Source: F23-D06 sp045132055 (GTDB lineage: Bacteria > Bacteroidota > Bacteroidia > Bacteroidales > WCHB1-69). From it: a stretch of 64,000 nucleotides of DNA. A program made the position numbers and the translations under genes. Position 1 is the first letter of the stretch. Each line of letters opens with the position of its first letter. Location of the stretch: NCBI GenBank assembly GCA_045132055.1, contig JBGURP010000030.1, positions 1 to 64,000 on the forward strand, given 5' to 3'. Positions 50,361-58,757 of the stretch are shown here, piece after piece. The notes under the pieces were generated by a model, which was given only the letters and a program-made list of their open reading frames with translations, did no database searches and had not been told where the DNA came from.

Positions 50361-52168
50361 AAATTAATAATTTTCATCTCGCAATTTTTGCAGTCAAATT
50401 GCAGTTGGAACCGGAATTTGTCGTTTTTGAGATATAGCGGGAACGTGACATTGGGCTTCTGCTTGTCTTTCGTACACATGCCCAACTCGTAACGCAGGCA
50501 GTATTTGCACACCATCAGTTCTTTGCCGCGATAGTCTTGTGTCTTGTCAATTCCGTATTCTATCTGCTTGGCTCCGAAATCCTCATACACGGCCCGGTGC
50601 AACTCGTTGGTGATATTGCGCTTATAGTCAGCCGCCTCCAACACTTGAGCGGGCTTGTACACCAACAGGCTATCTTGTGGCTGGAAATGCTCCACCCGTG
50701 CCGCCGACAGCTTCTCAGCAGCTTCTGTCCTCAATTTATTGATGAAAGAGGTGGGCAAAAAGAATCCTGAAACCTGCACATCTAAACGGCGCAACTGGTA
50801 TGGCGTATTGCCCATTTTGGACAAAGAGGCGCGCAACTGGCCATCGGCCATCTCCGGCTTGTTGGCTTTGGTCTTTTCAATTTCCGCAGGAACCGACACC
50901 TCTACCCCATCTTCATCTTTCAACAAAAGGCTAAAGCCATTTTCTATTTCCGAAAAGACCATATCCACCGCAATTCGACGCTCGGCGCTCTTCCCCTCCA
51001 ATTTCTTCTCAAAATCCTTATCCACATTACGGTACAAATCCACCTGTTTAAACACAGACACGGGCTTGTGCGGAATAATCCGTTTGCCCGAAACGCCATT
51101 CACGAAAAAGCCCTCCAACTCGCCAGTTTTGTTCACAAAGCAAAGTCCGTCGCCATTAACAATTGTTTCTCCACCCTCATACAGCAACTGGCCTCTGTCA
51201 TCCTGCCGCAGCGTTCCGATTTTGCGCCCCATGGCCTTGGGCGTGTCAAAGGAGGCCATCTTCTCGCGCTGGCCATCCACAAAATAGGAGGTATAACCCC
51301 GATTGAAGGTTTTCTTGGGGTCTGGTTCAAAGAAAATGGTGGTCTGCCCACTGCCCGATTTGACAAAATCAGGTTTCCCAAACAATATTTGGTCAATTAT
51401 CCTTCGGTAGTAAGCGGTGATGTTCTTCACATAGTTTTCATCTTTCAAGCGTCCTTCCACCTTGAAGGAAACCACACCTGCGTCCATCAAATCTGCCAGA
51501 TAGGCCGAGCGGTTCATGTCGCGCAACGAGAGCAGATGCTTGTCCTTGAGCAGCGTCTTGCCTTTGGCATCCTGCAAATCGAACAGCGTGCGGCAAATCT
51601 GGGCACACTCTCCCCTATTCCCACTGCGCCCCGTCATCATGCGGCTGATGTAACACTGGCCGCTGTAACACACGCACAGCGCGCCGTGCACGAAAGTTTC
51701 CAGCTCAATGGAAGTATTTGCCCGGATGTTCCGAATAGTGTCTAAATCCATCTCACGTGCGAGAATTGCACGTTTGAAGCCCATCTTTTCCAACATCTGA
51801 ACTCTTTCCAAAGAATGGTTATGGCACTGCGTACTCGCATGCAACGCGATGGGTGGTAAATCCATCTTCAGAATTCCCAAGTCTTGGATAATCAACGCAT
51901 CCGTCCCCATCTCATAGAGCTGCCAAATCAACTTCCGCGCATCCTCCAACTCTTGGTCATAAAGGAGCGTATTGACGGTGACATGCACTTTGGAGCCGTA
52001 AAGATGGGCGTAGCGTACCAGTTGCTCCAAATCCTGCAGCGAATTGCCCGCGGCTTGGCGTGCGCCGAAGCGGGACGCACCCACGTACAGCGCATCTGCG
52101 CCATGCTGGATGGCCACCTGCCCACTGTGCAAGTCCTTGGCCGGAATAAGCAATTCTATTCTATTCAT
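50357..52168 (-). CDS. U32 family protein, RlhA-like (23S rRNA hydroxylation)
   Basis: This 603-residue protein starts with the U32 barrel: ELLIPAKDLHSGQVAIQHGADALYVG at residues 4-29, ALHASTQCHNH near 107 and ETFVHGALCVCYSGQCYIS near 157-175. The iron-sulfur cysteines lie in CVCYSGQC and the GECAQICR region, and FKVEGRLK near 232 is also family-specific. The long C-terminal half matches the DUF3656-containing subgroup related to RlhA, which hydroxylates C2501 of 23S rRNA, rather than the shorter tRNA-acting TrhP. The ATG at 52168 overlaps the upstream gene's stop by 8 nt. The assignment between RlhA and another U32 enzyme rests on length and C-terminus. Confidence 0.85.
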   Translation of the reverse strand: MNRIELLIPAKDLHSGQVAIQHGADALYVGASRFGARQAAGNSLQDLEQLVRYAHLYGSKVHVTVNTLLYDQELEDARKLIWQLYEMGTDALIIQDLGILKMDLPPIALHASTQCHNHSLERVQMLEKMGFKRAILAREMDLDTIRNIRANTSIELETFVHGALCVCYSGQCYISRMMTGRSGNRGECAQICRTLFDLQDAKGKTLLKDKHLLSLRDMNRSAYLADLMDAGVVSFKVEGRLKDENYVKNITAYYRRIIDQILFGKPDFVKSGSGQTTIFFEPDPKKTFNRGYTSYFVDGQREKMASFDTPKAMGRKIGTLRQDDRGQLLYEGGETIVNGDGLCFVNKTGELEGFFVNGVSGKRIIPHKPVSVFKQVDLYRNVDKDFEKKLEGKSAERRIAVDMVFSEIENGFSLLLKDEDGVEVSVPAEIEKTKANKPEMADGQLRASLSKMGNTPYQLRRLDVQVSGFFLPTSFINKLRTEAAEKLSAARVEHFQPQDSLLVYKPAQVLEAADYKRNITNELHRAVYEDFGAKQIEYGIDKTQDYRGKELMVCKYCLRYELGMCTKDKQKPNVTFPLYLKNDKFRFQLQFDCKNCEMKIINL

Positions 52169-53315
52169 CCGCAAACGATTTTGCCTTTATCGGGAAATCT
52201 TTGGACAACTCACCGGAATAGTAGAAATCGTTGCCGATCACACCAAACGTGTAAACTTTGTCGTTCACTTCGATATGGGAGCCACCACATTGCGGGTGAT
52301 CACTTGGCTTTGATGCAGCAAAGCCAAGGTTAAAGAGCGTGCACAGGATATCCGGACGATTGGAAATGTCGTAGCCAGCTCTTTTCCATTGCAACATGGT
52401 CTGATGCAAAATACAACCCGTATAAATGTACGAATAGAGATGGTTGTGATAGTCGGTCAGGCGCGCGGTGCGCTCTGCCGTATGGTTTTCGGTATTGAAA
52501 TCGAGGATATGCTCGTATTTTTTCCCCATATAGAACTCGCTCGATGGGTCTTTCAGATTCTCCTCCACCTTTTGCGCCGTGAAATCCTTGATGCCGTTCA
52601 CGCCGAAGGAGAACTGCGACTGCACAGAAAGCACCTTCACTGGACCGAGATACTGCTTGTACATCTCCCGCTTGGAATTAAATAGGCGGATCTGCTCACC
52701 GACCAAACAACTCACAATCAAACGCGGTTCCACGCCAGTCAGACGGGCAGCCTCTTCAATCACATCCTTGTCTTTCAAAATCGCATCTTTCAATGATGGC
52801 CAGGCACCTTCATTCATCCAAGGTATCAAATGATCGGTGTTTTCCTGCTTCGGATATTTGGCCAGCACGGACTTCAAATCGGTCACCATCTGCTGATACT
52901 GGCGAGCTGTATCGCCATCTTGCAGATACATATTGGCGGCATACAACATCTGATTGATGGCGTCAGGCCGTTCACTAAGTCGCCCTGCCTCCAGAATCAA
53001 GTGCGCGTTTGTTGGATAAAATTTGCTCAAAGCCACCAGATTGAGGTAGTCCTGCATGTTGTTTTCAAAAATCTTGGAGGAATCTTTAAGATTGTTTTCC
53101 ATTTTATAATCGGCCAGATAACGATTATTATTATCCACGCCGCCTCGGTTCTTGGTGAAACCCAATTCATAAAAAGCCCAGGCCCCGATGACCGCAAAAC
53201 CGGCCAATGCGAACAAATGAAGAAGAATTTGGAAGAATTTCGTTCTTCCTTTCAGCATCTTCCAAGCGCCTTTCAGTGATTTTTTCTCCTGATTATCAAC
53301 TACTTCTGCTTTCAT
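52161..53315 (-). CDS. Membrane-anchored protein of unknown function, possibly lysozyme-fold
   Basis: This 384-residue protein has a short basic N-terminus and a single transmembrane helix (about 30-50, LLHLFALAGFAVIGAWAFY); the rest is presumably periplasmic. Around residues 185-255 the pattern LTGVEPRLIVSCLVGEQIRLF ... SFGVNGIKDFTAQKVEENL recalls lytic-transglycosylase/lysozyme-like proteins, in which a glutamate in a GVxPxLIxAxxxxE helix is catalytic. The candidate here is the Glu of VGEQIR. This is a low-confidence guess. It overlaps the U32 gene by 8 nt and has a -7 box at 53338-53345. Confidence 0.55.
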   Translation of the reverse strand: MKAEVVDNQEKKSLKGAWKMLKGRTKFFQILLHLFALAGFAVIGAWAFYELGFTKNRGGVDNNNRYLADYKMENNLKDSSKIFENNMQDYLNLVALSKFYPTNAHLILEAGRLSERPDAINQMLYAANMYLQDGDTARQYQQMVTDLKSVLAKYPKQENTDHLIPWMNEGAWPSLKDAILKDKDVIEEAARLTGVEPRLIVSCLVGEQIRLFNSKREMYKQYLGPVKVLSVQSQFSFGVNGIKDFTAQKVEENLKDPSSEFYMGKKYEHILDFNTENHTAERTARLTDYHNHLYSYIYTGCILHQTMLQWKRAGYDISNRPDILCTLFNLGFAASKPSDHPQCGGSHIEVNDKVYTFGVIGNDFYYSGELSKDFPIKAKSFADE

Positions 53316-53337
53316 TTTTCTAAATACAAAAACGCGG

Positions 53338-53345
53338 CAAAAGTA
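53338..53345 (-). promoter_or_regulatory. -7 promoter box of the membrane protein-U32 unit
   Basis: CAAAAGTA reads TACTTTTG on the minus strand, 22 nt upstream of the ATG at 53315. Confidence 0.6.
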
Positions 53346-53359
53346 TGAAAAAAAGACAT

Positions 53360-56300
53360 CTAACGTATCAACATCACATTGCCTCTTTTTTCCAGCATTT
53401 CACCCTCTATACAGGTGCCCTTGAAGTAATAATCATACACCCCGTTGGGGCACTCCTTTCCCTTGTAGGTGCCGTCCCAACCCTCTTTGAGATCGGTGGT
53501 TTCAAAGACTTTCTGTCCCCAATGGTTATATACCACGAGATAGAAATTCTGCAATATCAGGCTTCTGACAAAAAGTTTGTCGTTGTGCCCGTCCGCATTG
53601 GGAGAAAAGGCATTGGGTATGAAGACAAATGTGTCATTGCAAGTCAGTTTTATCACATCAATGGTGACGGTGGCAATCTTACTGCACTGGAAAGTGTCGG
53701 TAACCCTGACCGTGTATGTTGTGGTACTTAATGGCCAAGCTTTTGTTGTCGGAACATTTGATGCTTGCAATGATTCGGTGGGCGACCATTGGTACACGTA
53801 ATCAGGACCATAATCGGTGGCATAAATCGTAGTGGTGTCCATCTGATTGATGATGCAATAGGCACACCACGCCTCCAGCGGGGTCGGGAACGTGCCCGTC
53901 CGCTTCACCACTTGGCCTTCTGTAGTGGCTGTGCAACCGTAAGGATTGGTCACGGTCACCGCATACGTAGTGGAAACTGCCGGAGAAATATACGGGCTTT
54001 CACCGGAATAAGAAGTGCCGTCGCCGAGTTCCCAATGATACTGGCAACCAGCGCCACCATCATGCTCTATGGTCAACGTGCCGCCATCCTCAAAGCATAT
54101 CAATATATCCGGATGCTCCAGAATATGGATAGATGACACTGTCACTTGCACTGCGCCCTCCATCTCACAGAACTCATCGGCCACGCGAACATAATAGGTT
54201 GTGTTAGCCTCCGGAGAAACGCTCACCTGGCTTTGTCCTTGGCCAAATATGGAAGCAAAATCGGGCGTCATGGACCACTCTATCGAGACAGGTGCGGACG
54301 GGTTCGTCAAATCCACGTGCAACAGGGCAGCCTCACCGGCACAAATCACCGTATCCGGCATCAAAGTGGCTGGCAATGGATTCACCTGCACGCGCTGCTG
54401 CAAAGTGTCCACACAAGCACCGTAAGACACCTCCAAGGAATAAACAGAAGTCTGGGAAGGAATAATAACCGGATTGGAAATCTGATCATTCTGAATATCG
54501 GGATTGGGGAGCCAATGGTATTGAGTATTGGCAAAGGGCTGCAGGCCTATCTGCACAAAATCACCCATACAGACCGACAGGTCCGGAAGCGTATCCAACG
54601 TATTGGTAAGTACCAGCAGTGATTTGCGCAAAGTGTCCGCAAAATTGCAACTGCCCAAGTCTTGCACGACGAGCGTCACAGAATATACACCAGCCTGAGC
54701 ATAGAAGTGTACCGGAGAACTCTCGGTCGAAGTTGTACCATCTCCGAAATCCCAAAAAAAACTTGTGCTGCTGCCGATTGTTTGCGAATGGTCTGAAAAA
54801 TGCACAGAATCAGGGGCGCATACGGTGCGCGGCATGGAAAAATCAGCCACCACCTCAGGCAGGCCAAAATCCATCTTGATAACGCCCAGATTGCAGTTTG
54901 AGCTTCCATTTTCATTGCTCCAGGCTCCGTTCGTGGTCGGAAAATCGCTTTGTCCACCGCAGCCAGCACACACAGCCTGGTAAATCCTGCCCTTGCGGTC
55001 AAAACGGCTCGTGCCCCCATCCACATGCTCACGTGCACTGGCGACAGTCGTGCCGCCAAAGAAACTGGCATATTTCAGCTGGGAAGCATCATCACTAATA
55101 CAAATAAAGTAGAAATCGCTGCCATCCGTAAACGATTGGAATGCATCGTCTGTAATAGGCAGACCAGACGTACCGCCAAATTCGTTAAGCTGTAGTCCAC
55201 CCCACCCCGACATATAGATATTGCTGCAATAGTCCACCATCAACGCCGTAGGCGAAATGTCAGGCCCCCCATTGCCCGTACCAAAGGCAGTTGACCAGAT
55301 CACCGAATCCAACGACGGGGAGAGCTTGGTCAGAAATTGGCCAGCGCCAGGGACAGCATAGAGGGCATTGTGAATCCATACATTGCCCGATGCATTCGTC
55401 TGCCCGAACAGATGCGGATGATTCTGACGGTCCACTTTCACCAAATAGCACTGGTCATAACCAGATCGGCCCAAAAATGTACTATGAGAAAGTTGCCTTC
55501 CGTTTTCGGAGATATGTGCAACAAAACCATCGGCATCGCCCGCCAAAGCAGTCTGCTGAGCATCGGGGGTTGTCGGGTAATCCGAGGAGAGCGTACCGCC
55601 GCACACATACACGCTGTTATCCGAAGCCAATGCCATGCTGTAGCCAGCTTCATTACCCGATCCACCTAGATAAGTGCACCAAATCATCTGCGACAAGTCC
55701 TGGTTCATCTTGAACACGCACACATCCTGTGTTCCGTTATAGGTCGTATCGTATGCATCGGGGGTTACTGGAAAATCTGGTGAATAGGTGGAAGACACGA
55801 CCAGCACATTGCTGTTCTCGTCAATCAGAATTTCCCCACGATTATCATCTGCATAGTTTTTCCTCAAAATGCTGGCAATGTTGATACCGTCATTCATGGA
55901 TCCGCCAACGAATGTGGACGCCAACAACGAATCACCGGCAGCACTGAACTTGGAGATGACAATATCAGAGCCTTGACCGAAAGTAAGATTTGTAGACAAG
56001 GTAGTGTTAGGCCCGCCATTGAAAGTAGTGTCAAAAGCACGTGGGGTCACGGGATAATCCGCTGAACCTGTAGTGCCCAGAACATAGAGTTCATCATTAT
56101 CGTTTACATACAAGCTGTGCGGAATGTCCAATGCCGAGCCTCCAATATAAGTGGAATAGAGCAAATTATTGCCTTGCGCATTAAATTTCGAAATGGAAAT
56201 ATCCGTTTGTCCGCCGGCAAAATTCACTTGATAGGCACCCAGCGTGGTCGGGTAGCTTGCGCCGAAGCAAATACCACCACCGTATAGGTTCCCTTCAGAA

Positions 56301-57103
56301 TCATAGGTGGCCGTATAGCCCCAGTTGTCGGAGGCCGAGCCAGAGTACGACGAAAAAACCACCACGGGGTCAATAACCAGCGGAAGGTTGGTGTTATATG
56401 GCCCCAGTTTGAAAGAAAGGGTTGATTTCTGCAATACATAGTCACAGCTCACAAAAAGCGTATCCCCATTTTCGTCCAACTGATACGCAACAGGCGGCAA
56501 CTCAATCACGCGCGCTACAGGAGTCGTAACAATCAAATGGCCATTGGAAAGTTTCAAGGAAGAAACACCGTCATAATCAATCTTGATTTGAGCGGGGTCT
56601 GCGGCTGGCGAAACAACAAACTCATATTTAATGGAATGATGATGTTGCGAAACCATCAAGTCCACACCATCATAAAGTTGACGGTAACATAAAGACTTAA
56701 ACAATGGAACGCGGCTCGCCCAAGAGGAAGGACTAGAACCATAAAAATAGTTATGGTAATGAGCATAACTTTCCCCAGGGACAATTATCGAAGATGGTGA
56801 TGCATCAGCGAAAGACATCCTGTAAGCGGCAGCATCAATTAAAGATTGGGGTTTATGTTCAAATTTATTCTCATAGAACTGATGAAGCTGTTCGGGCGAG
56901 AGCAAGGCAACTGTAAAGGCATTGTCCTCTGCAAACATAGAGCCTCCATGCAGACGCGCCGAATAGCGCACATGAGCATCCCACTGGCCATCATTACGCA
57001 CGAACTCCAGCACGTGCGTGGACAGCGTGTCAGTTGGCCGCGCTTGGACTAAGCAGACCGCACACAGCAGCAACGAAAAGGCAAGACAATACAGCTTCTT
57101 CAT
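53360..57103 (-). CDS. T9SS type B cargo: SBBP-repeat and PKD-domain surface protein
   Basis: This 1247-residue secreted protein has a signal peptide (MKKLYCLAFSLLLCAVCLVQA). A DUF7948-type N-domain (about 35-235) is followed by a beta-propeller-like SBBP region (about 240-700) with repeated GGSxxD and YPVTPxAFDTTFNG-type units. At least one PKD domain (about 770-850, FFWDFGDGTTSTESSPVHFYAQAGVYSVTL) and further Ig/PKD-like modules come next. The last ~90 residues (FIPNAFSPNADGHNDKLFV ... VYNHWGQKVFETTDLKEGWDGTYKG) are the gliding-motility-associated type B T9SS signal. It is probably a structural or adhesive surface protein. I use the ATG at 57103; a GTG six codons upstream is not needed. Confidence 0.88.
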   Translation of the reverse strand: MKKLYCLAFSLLLCAVCLVQARPTDTLSTHVLEFVRNDGQWDAHVRYSARLHGGSMFAEDNAFTVALLSPEQLHQFYENKFEHKPQSLIDAAAYRMSFADASPSSIIVPGESYAHYHNYFYGSSPSSWASRVPLFKSLCYRQLYDGVDLMVSQHHHSIKYEFVVSPAADPAQIKIDYDGVSSLKLSNGHLIVTTPVARVIELPPVAYQLDENGDTLFVSCDYVLQKSTLSFKLGPYNTNLPLVIDPVVVFSSYSGSASDNWGYTATYDSEGNLYGGGICFGASYPTTLGAYQVNFAGGQTDISISKFNAQGNNLLYSTYIGGSALDIPHSLYVNDNDELYVLGTTGSADYPVTPRAFDTTFNGGPNTTLSTNLTFGQGSDIVISKFSAAGDSLLASTFVGGSMNDGINIASILRKNYADDNRGEILIDENSNVLVVSSTYSPDFPVTPDAYDTTYNGTQDVCVFKMNQDLSQMIWCTYLGGSGNEAGYSMALASDNSVYVCGGTLSSDYPTTPDAQQTALAGDADGFVAHISENGRQLSHSTFLGRSGYDQCYLVKVDRQNHPHLFGQTNASGNVWIHNALYAVPGAGQFLTKLSPSLDSVIWSTAFGTGNGGPDISPTALMVDYCSNIYMSGWGGLQLNEFGGTSGLPITDDAFQSFTDGSDFYFICISDDASQLKYASFFGGTTVASAREHVDGGTSRFDRKGRIYQAVCAGCGGQSDFPTTNGAWSNENGSSNCNLGVIKMDFGLPEVVADFSMPRTVCAPDSVHFSDHSQTIGSSTSFFWDFGDGTTSTESSPVHFYAQAGVYSVTLVVQDLGSCNFADTLRKSLLVLTNTLDTLPDLSVCMGDFVQIGLQPFANTQYHWLPNPDIQNDQISNPVIIPSQTSVYSLEVSYGACVDTLQQRVQVNPLPATLMPDTVICAGEAALLHVDLTNPSAPVSIEWSMTPDFASIFGQGQSQVSVSPEANTTYYVRVADEFCEMEGAVQVTVSSIHILEHPDILICFEDGGTLTIEHDGGAGCQYHWELGDGTSYSGESPYISPAVSTTYAVTVTNPYGCTATTEGQVVKRTGTFPTPLEAWCAYCIINQMDTTTIYATDYGPDYVYQWSPTESLQASNVPTTKAWPLSTTTYTVRVTDTFQCSKIATVTIDVIKLTCNDTFVFIPNAFSPNADGHNDKLFVRSLILQNFYLVVYNHWGQKVFETTDLKEGWDGTYKGKECPNGVYDYYFKGTCIEGEMLEKRGNVMLIR

Positions 57104-57120
57104 ATTCTTAAAGAGTGGCA

Positions 57121-57128
57121 CAAAGATA
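57121..57128 (-). promoter_or_regulatory. -7 promoter box of the type B cargo gene
   Basis: CAAAGATA reads TATCTTTG on the minus strand, 17 nt upstream of the ATG at 57103. Confidence 0.6.
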
Positions 57129-57130
57129 AT

Positions 57131-57164
57131 AAAAAAAAGAGACCACCCTAGGGGCGGTCTCTTT
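57131..57164 (-). terminator. Terminator of the OmpA-family gene
   Basis: AAAGAGACC (57136-57144) pairs with GGTCTCTTT (57156-57164). An A-run at 57131-57138 gives the U-tract on the minus strand. It lies 20 nt past the stop at 57185 and right next to the following promoter. Confidence 0.8.
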
Positions 57165-57184
57165 CTGAACGAGAATAGTAATAA

Positions 57185-58675
57185 TTATCTTTTGACGATT
57201 CTAAAGATAGCAGCTCTATGTTCTTCACGTCTCGGATCCTGAATGTTTTGTTTGTTCTGAGGATCGTTAACAGTGTAAGAAGCGGTACGGATTTGTTCAG
57301 GATGAACACCTTTTTGGATGAACAAATCTCTAACCTTGTTAGCTCTTCTCTGAGCAAGATCACGGTTGTGTTCCTCTGAACCGAGGTCGCAAGTGTAACC
57401 TTCCACTTCGAGAGCGAGTTTCGGATTAGCCTTCAAGATTTCAACACATCTGTCGATATTGTCGTTTACATCTTGAATCTTAGGAATATCTTTGTCAAGA
57501 TCAAAGAGAATCTTGGTTCTTGCCAATTCTTCCTGAAGATCACGGATGGCTTTCTTGTCATTTTCGTTCAATTCTTCATCATCTTTGTCCAACAAATCAC
57601 ATTGAGGAACAATGTAGATGTATTGAGGATCTTGCTTAATGATGATCGGCTCATTTTTCTTCTTCTTGAGCTCTTCAAGCATTTCCTCTTGAATATCACG
57701 TTTGGTCTTTTGAACAGGATTAGCGCAGCATTTGATATGCACACCAAGTTTCAAACCAACTTGGACTTGATTCCATTTCGTGCGAATCTTGCTGTATTCA
57801 TCTCTCATCTTGTACTCTTCAAGGATATTAGAAGCAAGTGTACCATTGAAGGTAGGCTCATTGTTTTGATCGTTGAAAAGAGGCAATTTCTCTTTCGGAA
57901 GAATATCCAAGAAATTGACTTTGCAGAATGCACCAACATAACCATCAGCAATGCGGCTGATTCTGAAAATGCCACCGAAGTCAGCTTCAGCGCCGAAAGA
58001 ACATCTGAGTTTGGTTCTGACATCTTTGCCATCATAGATACCACCATTGAAGTGGTTCTCCATAGGATAGTCAAGGTTATAATCCTGACCATAAGGATCC
58101 TCAACAGCCCAAGTGTTGATAGCACCTTCGCCCCAGAATACGTTTTTACCTTTCATGAAGGGGAAGTAGCCATAAAGACCCAAGCCGGCGTAAATACCAC
58201 TACGGCCATCGAAAACCCACTCAAACTGTGCCATCAAAGGAACTTCGATAGCCCAGATAGATTGTCTTTCTTTCAAGCCATTGGCATTCCAGTACAAATC
58301 ATAATAAGTTACATCATTATTGAAAGAATGATCAGGATATTGAGGCAATACACCTTGGCCAGCAAAAAGGGCTTTGGCACCCACATGATTCAGCTCAGCG
58401 CCGAGGCTCAATCCCCAATGTTCATTGAAGAAGTAAGCATAGTGAATAGAAAGCAATTCGCTGATGGAATAGTATTGCTTGAGATCAATTCTACGATAAA
58501 TGTTGTTGGTGTAACCCACACCACCGTAAAGATTGATACGATGAGGGCAGAAAGTGGAGGTTGCCACGTTTTTAACGTCGGCATTGTCATTGGTATTTTC
58601 TGTTTGTGCTTGCTGCGCAAAGGCAGTGCAACACATTGCGAAAATAAGACTGAGTACTAATAAATTCTTTTTCAT
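57185..58675 (-). CDS. OmpA-family outer-membrane protein
   Basis: This 496-residue protein has a signal peptide (MKKNLLVLSLIFAMCCTAFAQ). An outer-membrane barrel region follows (about 45-310, strands such as RINLYGGVGYTNNIYRRI, GLSLGAELNHVGA and SGIYAGLGLYGYFPFM), then a charged, possibly coiled linker (about 315-375). The OmpA-like peptidoglycan-binding domain (about 385-495) has ILFDLDKDIPKIQDVNDNIDRCVEILKANP, LEVEGYTCDLGSEEHNRDLAQRRANKVRDLFI and a terminal EEHRAAIFRIVKR. It links the outer membrane to the cell wall. It lies just downstream of the giant surface protein and has a strong terminator. Confidence 0.9.
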   Translation of the reverse strand: MKKNLLVLSLIFAMCCTAFAQQAQTENTNDNADVKNVATSTFCPHRINLYGGVGYTNNIYRRIDLKQYYSISELLSIHYAYFFNEHWGLSLGAELNHVGAKALFAGQGVLPQYPDHSFNNDVTYYDLYWNANGLKERQSIWAIEVPLMAQFEWVFDGRSGIYAGLGLYGYFPFMKGKNVFWGEGAINTWAVEDPYGQDYNLDYPMENHFNGGIYDGKDVRTKLRCSFGAEADFGGIFRISRIADGYVGAFCKVNFLDILPKEKLPLFNDQNNEPTFNGTLASNILEEYKMRDEYSKIRTKWNQVQVGLKLGVHIKCCANPVQKTKRDIQEEMLEELKKKKNEPIIIKQDPQYIYIVPQCDLLDKDDEELNENDKKAIRDLQEELARTKILFDLDKDIPKIQDVNDNIDRCVEILKANPKLALEVEGYTCDLGSEEHNRDLAQRRANKVRDLFIQKGVHPEQIRTASYTVNDPQNKQNIQDPRREEHRAAIFRIVKR

Positions 58676-58719
58676 AATATATTCTTTTTTTTCTTATTAC
58701 TTATTAATGGTAAAACCGG

Positions 58720-58747
58720 TGGGTTAGTGGCCGAAACCACTAACCCA
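58720..58747 (-). terminator. Hairpin after the giant Ig-repeat gene
   Basis: TGGGTTAGTGG (58720-58730) pairs perfectly with CCACTAACCCA (58737-58747) around CCGAAA, 11 nt after the stop at 58758. Only a short T-rich tract follows on the minus strand. Confidence 0.65.
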
Positions 58748-58757
58748 GGGTTTCAAA

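Noticed and set aside
57473..58660. A 395-codon open frame opposite the OmpA gene
   Set aside because: It is antisense to a complete OmpA-family gene and has no plausible family match.
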